Assembly (NCBI GenBank): GCA_007135795.1
Contig: SLIE01000463.1
Coordinates: forward strand, 1-7,200
Direction: 5' to 3'
Length of the DNA: 7,200 nt
Source of the DNA: Desulfobacterales bacterium
Lineage (GTDB): Bacteria; Desulfobacterota; Desulfobacteria; Desulfobacterales; Desulfosalsimonadaceae
Below, one piece after another: positions 1 to 5,821 of this stretch. Every line of letters begins with the position of its first letter. Positions within the stretch are counted from its first letter, which is position 1. Under the pieces are notes generated by a model. That model was given only the letters and a program-made list of their open reading frames with translations, was not told where the DNA came from and made no database searches. Made by a program: the position numbers and the translations under genes.

Positions 1-71
1 AGCGTGAAATCCCGGATTACCGGGGTGTCTCCAAAGTACTTGTCCACCTGTACATAGGTTACGTCAGCCAT
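1..71 (-). CDS. Sugar ABC transporter ATP-binding protein (MalK/UgpC type), N-terminal fragment
   Basis: Only the first 23 codons are inside the window; the gene runs off the left edge. The visible peptide begins MADVTYVQVDKYFGD and continues TPVIRDFTL. This matches the opening beta-strands of CUT1-family ATPases (pattern: V.K.FG...V...), which precede the Walker A loop; that loop lies outside the window. The ATG at 71-69 is preceded by a GGAG at 75-78, only 3 nt away. The gene is last in the visible run of importer genes, 90 nt after the MalG-type permease, and would be the ATPase that energises that permease pair at the inner face of the cytoplasmic membrane. The identification rests on a short peptide plus strong operon context; no catalytic motif can be checked. 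Confidence 0.8.
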   Translation of the reverse strand, partial: MADVTYVQVDKYFGDTPVIRDFT

Positions 72-131
72 TTTCTCCATCCAGGAAATGCGGGCCAATG
101 ATTGTATTGATGTTGTTGCGTTGACGTTGTT

Positions 132-152
132 GCATCGATGATCAATTGATGC
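132..152. repeat. Small inverted repeat between permease and ATPase genes
   Basis: Arms GCATCGAT (132-139) and ATTGATGC (145-152) pair over 8 positions with one non-Watson-Crick position, around a 5-nt loop. No T-run follows on the minus strand, so it is not a standard terminator. The adjacent sequence repeats GTTGTTGC directly (112-119 and 126-133). It sits in the 90-nt gap before the ATPase gene and could be an mRNA stability or attenuation element, but it is short enough to be chance. Confidence 0.25.
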
Positions 153-161
153 CTCTTCCCC

Positions 162-995
162 CTACTTGACGCCGGTCGATGCAACGCCCTGGACAAACCA
201 TCTCTGGAAAATCAGGAACACGACCAGCACCGGCATGACCATCATCACCCCGAAAGCCAGGATATCCCCCCATTGCAGGGGTGGCAGGGTGTAAAATGTC
301 GCAATTCCCAGTGGCAGGGGACGAACCGACGGTCCTGCCGTTACCAGGAGCGGCCACAAATACATCCCCCAGAACATGAGCAAGGTGACGATTGCCACAC
401 TGGCAAAGGCAGGTTTGGCATTGGGGACGACAATGGTGAAAAACGTCCTGAAAATTCCCGCCCCGTCGATGTATGCCGCTTCTTCCAGTTCCTTCGGCAT
501 GGAAAGAAAGAAACTGTAAAAAAGGTATATGGACAGGGGGAATGCCACAAACGGAAACGCCTGGACCAGGTAGTCGTCACGCCATCCCATTACCGTGACC
601 TGGTAAAACAACGGCAGCGCAATCGCTTCAAAGGGTATGACCATAAGCGTCAGCACGAATCCAAGGGCAACCTGGCGACCGCGCCACCGGAGACGCGCCA
701 GTGCATACCCGGCCGGGGCGTTGACAAGGAGCCCCAGCCCCACGATCAACCCGTTTATTATTGCCGAGTTGAACATGAAACGCTCAAAGGCGACCCGTTC
801 GAACACCGACACGTAATTTTCGAGGCTTACCGTCACCGGGAAAATCCCCCGCCACGTGCCGGCTTCCGGCAATACCAGCATGTCAGGCTTGAAACTCCCC
901 ACGATCATGAATAAAACAGGTGTCACGTACACGAAGGCCAAAAGCCCCATGATAAAGTAATTGGCAAATGATGGAATGACAGCCCGCTTTTCCAA
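162..995 (-). CDS. Carbohydrate ABC transporter permease, MalG/UgpE type
   Basis: This is an inner-membrane subunit of a CUT1 sugar importer. The 277-aa product has the family's usual length and about six hydrophobic segments (roughly 13-33, 78-100, 108-130, 143-165, 198-220, 247-265). The ATPase-docking EAA loop is at residues 172-191: EAAYIDGAG followed by I-V-V-P. The C-terminus QRWFVQGVASTGVK is typical of MalG-like proteins (QR.FV.G...G.VK). The start is TTG at 995-993, because no ATG or GTG is available between the upstream stop (TAA, 999-997) and the conserved N-terminus. An AGGAGG at 1008-1013 lies 12 nt upstream, inside the end of the MalF-type gene, so the two permease genes are separated by a single base and are probably translationally coupled. 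The TTG start may tune the level of this subunit. The substrate is unknown. Confidence 0.93.
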   Translation of the reverse strand: MEKRAVIPSFANYFIMGLLAFVYVTPVLFMIVGSFKPDMLVLPEAGTWRGIFPVTVSLENYVSVFERVAFERFMFNSAIINGLIVGLGLLVNAPAGYALARLRWRGRQVALGFVLTLMVIPFEAIALPLFYQVTVMGWRDDYLVQAFPFVAFPLSIYLFYSFFLSMPKELEEAAYIDGAGIFRTFFTIVVPNAKPAFASVAIVTLLMFWGMYLWPLLVTAGPSVRPLPLGIATFYTLPPLQWGDILAFGVMMVMPVLVVFLIFQRWFVQGVASTGVK

Positions 996-996
996 T

Positions 997-1908
997 TTAC
1001 TGCACCCCCTCCTGTTTGAGCAGCCTGCGCTGAATCACCGTGATGAGTAAAACAATCAGGAAAAAGATCACGGACATGGCCGCACCCATGGCCACCTGGC
1101 CCCGGTCAAAACCGACCCGGACAGCTTCGAAAACCACTGTCGTGGTCGCATTGCGGGGGCCGCCGCGCGTCATGATCCGTACTTGGTCGAATACGCGAAA
1201 CGACAGGATCGATGTGATGATAATGACGAAAATCAGGGGATTTCGCAGCCCCGGGAGCGTGACATGGACAAACCGGGACCACCGTCCGGCACCGTCTATG
1301 GCAGCGGCTTCGTACAGGTTTTCAGGTATCCCCTGGAGTCCTGCAAGGAGCACCACCATCTGGAAGCCCACCCCCTGCCACACCGAAAGGAGCATGATGG
1401 CCGGCAATGCCAGGTGCGGGTGGTTTGTGAAATCCCTGGGCTCCCAGGCTCCGAAGGTGACAATTCCCAGAAAGGTGTTCATCAGACCGTCCGGTCCGGG
1501 CGCGTAGATAAGGGTCCAGATAACAGCGATCAGGGACATGGGAAATACCACTGGCATGAAAAATAACGTCCGGTAAATGGCAATTCCCTTCAGCCGTTGG
1601 TTGAGCATCAGGGCAAGCATCAACGCCAGCAGGGTCTGTGTGGGGACTATTCCTGTGAGGAACAGAAGATTGTTCAGAAGCGCCCGCGAAAAGCCTGTGT
1701 CAGTGAAAATGACCCGGTATTGACGAAACCCCACAAATTCGAGGGGCAATGGGGAACCAAGGGCCAGGTTTGTAAACGACAGGAATACGGCCAGCAGAAA
1801 CGGGGTCAGGATGAATATGCAGATCCCGGCCAGTGCCGGCCCGGCCATCCCCCAGGCAGCGGCATCCGAGGCATTCACATGGAGATACTTGCGAAACCGT
1901 CCGCTCAT
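997..1908 (-). CDS. Carbohydrate ABC transporter permease, MalF/UgpA type
   Basis: This is the partner permease subunit of the CUT1 importer. About six membrane segments are visible (near residues 18-44, 79-104, 118-135, 166-190, 222-240, 275-294 from the ATG). The EAA loop at about residues 200-219 reads EAAAIDGAG and ends in T-L-P. A later TRGGP motif (about 247-251) is also typical of MalF/UgpA-type proteins. At 303 aa it matches the short form lacking the large periplasmic loop of E. coli MalF. I prefer the ATG at 1908-1906: an AGGGG at 1919-1923 lies 10 nt upstream of it, whereas the in-frame TTG at 1917 would sit 1 nt from that same site. The gene follows the binding-protein gene by 109 nt and precedes the MalG-type permease by 1 nt. 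Confidence 0.93.
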   Translation of the reverse strand: MSGRFRKYLHVNASDAAAWGMAGPALAGICIFILTPFLLAVFLSFTNLALGSPLPLEFVGFRQYRVIFTDTGFSRALLNNLLFLTGIVPTQTLLALMLALMLNQRLKGIAIYRTLFFMPVVFPMSLIAVIWTLIYAPGPDGLMNTFLGIVTFGAWEPRDFTNHPHLALPAIMLLSVWQGVGFQMVVLLAGLQGIPENLYEAAAIDGAGRWSRFVHVTLPGLRNPLIFVIIITSILSFRVFDQVRIMTRGGPRNATTTVVFEAVRVGFDRGQVAMGAAMSVIFFLIVLLITVIQRRLLKQEGVQ

Positions 1909-2017
1909 TGGCGACAAACCCCTGAGAATTTTCTGAAAACCCTTTTGCTGGGCCTCGCATCATCCAGCCCCACCTACCAGGTTTGCCCAACAGTGGCAGA
2001 GGCTTGACCTCCGGCCG

Positions 2018-3301
2018 TTAATCCGGATACCCTTTGTTGAACGCTATGTCCCGGTCGATGATCGTTGAAGCCCTGTCCAGAATGGTTTTGACATCGCCGC
2101 CGTGGCGGATGTCCAGAAATGAGTCCGAAAATACCGAGGTGATGACAGGATAAGCCGGCGTACGGGGACGCGACACGCCGTATCCTTCGAGCAATTGAAC
2201 CGCAAACAACCGCAACGGGCCCCCTTCCCGGTATAGAGGAGATTTTTCCATGGCGGTTTTCGTGGCCGGCACCGCACTATCGGCCCGGGACATGGCCAGC
2301 ACCTCTTCGGGCTGGAGCAGGAATCTCAAAAACCGGACCCCCCACTCGGGATTTCCACAAAACCGGGTGATTCCCCAGTTCCAGGATCCCTGCCCGGTCC
2401 GGCTCCCTGTGCCGAAATCGGGGAGCGGCAGGATTACCACGTCATCACCCCACGCCGCATGGTACCGGGAATACTCCCAGTGACCGACCCAGGAGAGCGA
2501 CACCCGTCCTTCGGTGAATGCCGCGTCGTCGAGATTGGGGTCCACATAACCGGCCTCGAACCACCGCTGGAGCCGCATCATGGCCGCCACCGCGGCCGGC
2601 GAATTCAAAACTCCGCTGGTTTTCCGGTAATCGCGCCGGTCAATCAGATCGGCCCCGGCTGACTGAAGAATCGGCGAATATGCGTAGGTGAAGTATTCTC
2701 CCTGGTAGTTGAGCTTCAAATCGAGGACGCGCCCGTTCGGCCCGGCATCGGCCAGGGCGGCCAGGATGGCATCGAACTCATCGATGGACCAGGCGTCTTC
2801 CGGACCGTGTGGAATTCTGGCCCCGATTTCATCCAGATGACTTTTCCGGGCATAGAGCCCAAGACCGGAATCGTACGTACCCACCGAGTAAAACGTGTCC
2901 CGGTAGGTTCCCTGGGTGACAAGGGACGGAATCAGGTCATCCATGATGACATCGGGAAGCAATGGCCCCAGGGGGATCAAAATCCCCTGCCACACGTAAT
3001 TGTAAACATAGGGACCATCGAAAACCAACAGATCCGGCAGGTCGCCCGCAACAGCCGCGGCCTGCACCTGACCATTGTATTCATCTTCCGGGATGATGGT
3101 CAGGTGCACCTGGTATTCTTCCTCTTCTGCATTGAACCGCCGGATTTGGTCCCTGATGGTCTGGCGCTCCGCGGGTTGCGCCGAGTGGATCCACACCGTG
3201 AGCAAAGGAGGATCGTTTTGCTCACCTGTTCCGCATGCGAACAGAAAGCAGGCAACGGGAAGCATCATCCCCCCGAAAAGAGCGCACAACCGGAAAATCA
3301 T
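2018..3301 (-). CDS. Extracellular sugar-binding lipoprotein of ABC importer (family 1 solute-binding protein)
   Basis: This protein captures the substrate outside the inner membrane and delivers it to the permease pair. The 427-aa product starts MIFRLCALFGG and has a hydrophobic signal segment ending in the lipobox L20-F21-A22-C23, so lipid attachment at C23 is expected. The mature part has features of MalE/UgpB-type proteins: LTVWIHS near the start, a DLPDLLVFDGPYV segment (cf. the family's PDv...), and GSWNWGIT in the C-terminal lobe followed by W-G-V-R-F-L-R-F-L. The reading frame stays open for 63 codons upstream of the ATG, but that stretch overlaps the preceding gene and lacks a signal sequence, so I start at 3301-3299. 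No strong Shine-Dalgarno is seen (only GGGTG very close to the start). Translation may therefore depend on coupling to the upstream gene, which ends 22 nt earlier. The substrate is undetermined. Confidence 0.92.
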   Translation of the reverse strand: MIFRLCALFGGMMLPVACFLFACGTGEQNDPPLLTVWIHSAQPAERQTIRDQIRRFNAEEEEYQVHLTIIPEDEYNGQVQAAAVAGDLPDLLVFDGPYVYNYVWQGILIPLGPLLPDVIMDDLIPSLVTQGTYRDTFYSVGTYDSGLGLYARKSHLDEIGARIPHGPEDAWSIDEFDAILAALADAGPNGRVLDLKLNYQGEYFTYAYSPILQSAGADLIDRRDYRKTSGVLNSPAAVAAMMRLQRWFEAGYVDPNLDDAAFTEGRVSLSWVGHWEYSRYHAAWGDDVVILPLPDFGTGSRTGQGSWNWGITRFCGNPEWGVRFLRFLLQPEEVLAMSRADSAVPATKTAMEKSPLYREGGPLRLFAVQLLEGYGVSRPRTPAYPVITSVFSDSFLDIRHGGDVKTILDRASTIIDRDIAFNKGYPD

Positions 3302-3323
3302 AACACCCAGGGTCCGCTTGCCA

Positions 3324-3632
3324 TCAAATCCATGCCGTGGTATCCGGCACGGTAACATTGAGCTTATCGGCCATCTGGCCAAGCGCTTGGGAGAGACGCG
3401 CCATGTTGTCGTCCAGGTCTTTTTTGTTGGGCGTCCAGTCTGCCGGACAGTAAGCGGACAGTTCCTCCAGGCTCTTTTCGATATCTTCAACCAGTGATTT
3501 CAACTGCTTCACTTCCTTGACGTGGGACGGGTCCAACTGTTTTTCAGCTTCTCCGAGCACATCGTACAAACCGGCCTTTATTCCGACCAGTCGCTTGTGT
3601 GTCTTGTCACAGTAGTCCCTCACATCGGCCAT
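3324..3632 (-). CDS. Hypothetical 102-aa helical protein heading the sugar ABC operon
   Basis: I do not recognise a named family. The start ATG at 3632-3630 has an excellent GGGAGG (3640-3645) 7 nt upstream, which makes this a convincing gene. The frame stays open upstream to 3866, but without a ribosome site. The product is acidic, soluble and mostly helical: residues 9-60 and 69-91 have heptad-like leucine/valine spacing (e.g. VKQLKSLVEDIEKSLEEL), suggesting a helical hairpin or coiled coil. There are two cysteines, C8 and C62; the second lies in a CPADWTP turn (62-68) between the helices. There is no signal peptide or membrane segment, so it is probably cytoplasmic. From memory only, small hypothetical proteins of sulfate reducers share a CP-x-[ED]-W-[ST]-P turn. 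It is co-directional with and 22 nt from the binding-protein gene, but nothing shows that it takes part in transport. Confidence 0.8.
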   Translation of the reverse strand: MADVRDYCDKTHKRLVGIKAGLYDVLGEAEKQLDPSHVKEVKQLKSLVEDIEKSLEELSAYCPADWTPNKKDLDDNMARLSQALGQMADKLNVTVPDTTAWI

Positions 3633-3639
3633 GATATTG

Positions 3640-3645
3640 CCTCCC
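3640..3645 (-). promoter_or_regulatory. Ribosome binding site of the hypothetical gene
   Basis: Minus-strand GGGAGG with a 7-nt spacer to the ATG at 3632. It decides the start of the 102-aa gene against a longer open frame reaching 3866. Confidence 0.75.
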
Positions 3646-3768
3646 TGTTTAAGTAATTTCAATCCTGGCGCCCGAATGACTGCGCGAAAAGCCCCAGAGC
3701 GCCGCGGTTGCCGGGAAAGATTCAGAATTGCTGCATTGCGCGCGGGTAATGAAAAAACTGCTACTAAG

Positions 3769-3796
3769 AATGTAAAATTGTATTTCAACCTGTCAA
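3769..3796 (-). promoter_or_regulatory. Candidate sigma-70 promoter for the ABC operon
   Basis: On the minus strand a perfect -35 TTGACA (3796-3791) is followed after 16 nt by TACATT (3774-3769), a 4/6 match to the -10 consensus. The surroundings are AT-rich. Transcription would start near 3762, giving a leader of about 130 nt before the hypothetical gene. This is the best minus-strand match that I noticed in the intergenic region. It is sequence inference only. Confidence 0.4.
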
Positions 3797-3927
3797 ACAC
3801 GCTGCCCGCAGAACCATTCGCTTCGCTCATGCCAACCTGCGACAGGATATCGCGCAACTGGGCCATGAACTTGTGGTGGAGGCCGCATAGACAGAAACAT
3901 GCGCTTTTACAAGAATGTCTTCGGACC

Positions 3928-3949
3928 GATGCACGGCTTTCCGTGCATC
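3928..3949. repeat. Perfect 9-bp inverted repeat, possible activator site or hairpin
   Basis: GATGCACGG (3928-3936) is followed by a 4-nt spacer CTTT and its exact reverse complement CCGTGCATC (3941-3949). The core half-sites TGCAC and GTGCA are separated by 8 nt. NtrC sites have the same half-sites separated by 7 nt. The repeat ends 8 bp before the sigma-54-like promoter. No T-run follows on either strand, so a transcription terminator is unlikely. It could be a protein-binding palindrome or an RNA hairpin. Confidence 0.5.
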
Positions 3950-3956
3950 AAACGGC

Positions 3957-3972
3957 TGGCAAGGATTTTGCT
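3957..3972 (+). promoter_or_regulatory. Sigma-54 (-24/-12) promoter candidate for the AI-2E family gene
   Basis: TGGCAAGGATTTTGCT matches the RpoN consensus TGGCACG-N4-TTGCW at 11 of its 12 specified positions, with the GG and GC elements at the exact required spacing (G3958 to G3970, 12 bp). The predicted start is near 3983, leaving a 77-nt leader. If real, the downstream gene needs an enhancer-binding activator. A weak sigma-70 alternative (TTGCTC, 17 nt, TTGAAT from 3968) is much poorer. Confidence 0.5.
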
Positions 3973-4046
3973 CAGGCACTAAATTAATAATTGAATCATC
4001 GCGTATATCAAACCCGGATCTGATCTCATACATGTGAGCGCCAGTA

Positions 4047-4053
4047 AAGGAGG
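4047..4053 (+). promoter_or_regulatory. Strong ribosome binding site of the AI-2E family gene
   Basis: AAGGAGG with a 6-nt spacer to the ATG at 4060 fixes the start of the downstream gene. Confidence 0.8.
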
Positions 4054-4059
4054 CATATC

Positions 4060-5103
4060 ATGGAAACTCAAACCGTACTTTCCCGCGAATTGCGAATCAT
4101 GATGATAGCGGCGTGCTTCGTGATTATCATTGCGGGAATGCGGGCAGCTGCGGAGATCCTGGTACCGTTTCTGTTGTCCATATTAATTGCCATAATCTTT
4201 TCAGCTCCCCTGCTTTGGATGCAGAAGCGAAAAGTCCCCAAATTAATAGCTGTTTCCGTAATTATGGTCTTTCTTTTCGCAGCAGGGTACTGGATCGTAG
4301 TTGTTCTCGGGGGGTATATCGCGGATTTTACCGAGACAATATCCGAATACGAAGATCAGTTTCTTGAATATTCTGCTTTCATTGTTGATTTTCTTCAGAG
4401 ATACAATATCGAGGTTTCCCAGGATATGATCGAAGAGCACCTTGATCCATCCATGGCCATGCAAGTGGTGGGACAGTTTCTGACAGGTTTAACCGCCGCC
4501 CTCACCAACTTTTTCCTGATTCTGGTGATCGTGATTTTTATCCTGCTGGAAGTTTCCGGCATGCCAAACAAGATCAAGGCTGCCTTTGAACATCCGGGGA
4601 AATCCTTACAGGGGATGGAGCGTGTTACAGACAGTGTGAAACGCTACCTGGCGATAAAAACCGTTGTCGCCGTGATAACAGGGGTATCGATAACGATATG
4701 GCTTATGATCCAGGGGGTCGAATTCGCGCCCTTATGGGGGTTTCTCGCTTTTTTGCTTAACTTTGTCCCTAAAATAGGTTCCCTTGTTGCTGCAATTCCG
4801 GCTATTCTGATGGCCCTGGTCCAGCTTGGCCTGTGGCATGCGGTTATGGTGGGGGTGGGCTTTGGAGTGGTCAACATGGTCATTGGCAACCTGCTCGAGC
4901 CCCGGTTAATGGGCGGCGGGCTCGGGATGTCTCCGCTGGTCGTAATTCTTGCCCTGATTTTCTGGGGATGGGTCTTCGGACCTGTGGGATTGATCCTTTC
5001 GGTCCCCCTTACCATGATCTTCAAAATTACGATGGAGAGCAATGACGACACACGCTGGCTTGGCATAATGCTGGATGACGCACCGAAAAAACCGTCAAAA
5101 TGA
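4060..5103 (+). CDS. AI-2E family (PerM/YdiK/TqsA-like) membrane transporter
   Basis: The 347-aa polytopic inner-membrane protein has the usual length and layout of the AI-2E exporter superfamily. Two or three N-terminal membrane segments (about 12-50 and 62-84) are followed by a soluble, acidic helical stretch (about 88-145), then a dense C-terminal membrane block (about 148-168, 200-218, 224-272, 290-323). Family motifs are clear: NFVPKIGS followed by LVAAIPA (234-247), GNLLEPRLMG (276-285), SPLVVILALIFWGW, and GPVGLILSVPLT. Characterised members export autoinducer-2 or act as sodium/proton antiporters; many are uncharacterised, so the substrate here is open. The start ATG is supported by AAGGAGG 6 nt upstream. 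The gene is monocistronic, transcribed away from the ABC operon, and converges on the phosphate operon 37 nt after its stop. It appears somewhat more AT-rich than the sugar genes. Confidence 0.92.
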   Translation: METQTVLSRELRIMMIAACFVIIIAGMRAAAEILVPFLLSILIAIIFSAPLLWMQKRKVPKLIAVSVIMVFLFAAGYWIVVVLGGYIADFTETISEYEDQFLEYSAFIVDFLQRYNIEVSQDMIEEHLDPSMAMQVVGQFLTGLTAALTNFFLILVIVIFILLEVSGMPNKIKAAFEHPGKSLQGMERVTDSVKRYLAIKTVVAVITGVSITIWLMIQGVEFAPLWGFLAFLLNFVPKIGSLVAAIPAILMALVQLGLWHAVMVGVGFGVVNMVIGNLLEPRLMGGGLGMSPLVVILALIFWGWVFGPVGLILSVPLTMIFKITMESNDDTRWLGIMLDDAPKKPSK

Positions 5104-5104
5104 A

Positions 5105-5131
5105 ACCGGGTTCCGTTGAATCTTTCCCGGC
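5105..5131 (-). terminator. Possible terminator of the pit operon
   Basis: On the minus strand CCGGG (5130-5126) and CCCGG (5110-5106) can pair across a 15-nt interval. Inside it a further TTC/GAA pair closes an AACG loop. The strand then reads TTTCATTTT. The stem is short and has a bulge, and it overlaps the end of the convergent AI-2E gene. It is a weak but suitably placed candidate. Confidence 0.3.
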
Positions 5132-5140
5132 AGTGCCTTT

Positions 5141-5809
5141 CTACCGTGCAATCATTGCCCGCATCATGTCGCCTGCGTTTTCAGCATGATCTGCAATGGA
5201 GCCGATTATTTCGGCAAGCTTGAGCATATGCAGCACCATTACGGGATCGGTTTCAATCTCGAAAACCTTTCGCAAAAGGGCATGTTCCCGCTGATCGGCC
5301 TCATGCTCCATTTGCCGGATATTGGCAATGATTGTCTTAACTTTTTCGCGCTGTTTTTCAGAAAACGTTCTCAAATAAATCCTCGCCTCTCCGACCATCC
5401 GACTGAGCTCCTCGGTGGGCTCCACCACAGCATCCACGAGAAGGAACAAATCCCTCTCGAGGGCTTCCGGTATGCCGGTGTCCGGTCTGTAGGATAACCA
5501 GTTGAGTGTTTCCTGAACGGCGTCAAGAACGCTGTCCTGCTCCCTCAAATATCTGAACAGCTGAAATTTTTCGACGGGCAGCATCATGTTTTTCGGCAGA
5601 TGACTCCGGATGTCGCGTTTGATGCTATCAGCGGCGTGTTCCAGGGTGATCACCTGCTGCCGGTGCTCCTCAAAAGCATCACATCTTACGGATGCATAAC
5701 ATTCTATAGCTTGCTGGAAAGCCCAGGCGCACTCTTTGACTTTTTCCGCATGTTCCTGCAACGCGTCAAAAGGGGAATGGGTAAGCATTGAAAAAAAAGG
5801 GATACGCAT
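5141..5809 (-). CDS. PhoU-like Pit accessory protein (DUF47/TIGR00153 family)
   Basis: The 222-aa soluble, all-helical protein is the length expected for the DUF47/TIGR00153 family, which resembles PhoU and is commonly encoded beside Pit transporters. The product opens MRIPFFSMLTHSPFDALQEH. Two metal-binding E-x-x-x-D motifs typical of PhoU-like bundles occur at matching places in the two halves: EHAAD (57-61) and EHEAD (168-172). Additional acidic clusters are E90/D92/D96 and E200/D207/E210/D214. The ATG at 5809 has an AGGAG (5815-5819) 5 nt upstream. The gene lies 12 nt after the pit stop, so it is co-transcribed and probably modulates Pit activity at the cytoplasmic face. The family is known to be associated with Pit; its exact mechanism is not established by anything here. 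Confidence 0.92.
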   Translation of the reverse strand: MRIPFFSMLTHSPFDALQEHAEKVKECAWAFQQAIECYASVRCDAFEEHRQQVITLEHAADSIKRDIRSHLPKNMMLPVEKFQLFRYLREQDSVLDAVQETLNWLSYRPDTGIPEALERDLFLLVDAVVEPTEELSRMVGEARIYLRTFSEKQREKVKTIIANIRQMEHEADQREHALLRKVFEIETDPVMVLHMLKLAEIIGSIADHAENAGDMMRAMIAR

Positions 5810-5821
5810 ACGATCTCCTGG

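Larger units (their letters stand above)
3633..4059. other. Divergent intergenic region between ABC operon and AI-2E family gene
   Basis: These 427 bases separate oppositely transcribed genes. They hold the ribosome site and a candidate promoter of the leftward operon (3640-3645, 3769-3796). They also hold a 9-bp inverted repeat (3928-3949), a sigma-54-like promoter (3957-3972) and the ribosome site (4047-4053) of the rightward gene. The middle part, about 3800-3925, has open frames on both strands but no ribosome sites or recognisable protein, and I see nothing assignable there. Confidence 0.6.

Noticed and set aside
273..914. Long plus-strand frame (213 aa) opposite the MalG-type permease
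   Set aside because: Shadow of a well-supported gene: very rich in R, H, Q and P, with no family features.
1909..2017. Stem (GCTGG/CCAGC) in the gap between the binding-protein and MalF-type genes, considered as an attenuator
   Set aside because: Only 5 bp with a long loop and no T-run, so it is not distinguishable from chance.
3302..3490. 63-residue N-terminal extension of the sugar-binding protein
   Set aside because: It overlaps the hypothetical gene in another frame and would bury the lipoprotein signal peptide internally.
3633..3866. N-terminal extension of the hypothetical gene to an ATG at 3866
   Set aside because: The ATG at 3632 has a strong GGGAGG at 7 nt. The upstream part includes a likely promoter, has no ribosome site, and its composition does not resemble the rest of the protein.
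3631..3987. 118-aa plus-strand frame in the intergenic region
   Set aside because: It lacks a ribosome site, overlaps the leftward promoter region and resembles random translation.
3827..4033. 68-aa minus-strand frame starting at 4033
   Set aside because: No ribosome site. It covers the sigma-54-like promoter and inverted repeat, and the product has no recognisable features.
4644..5066. 140-aa minus-strand frame opposite the AI-2E family gene
   Set aside because: Antisense shadow, biased towards T, P, I and R, with no motif or ribosome site.
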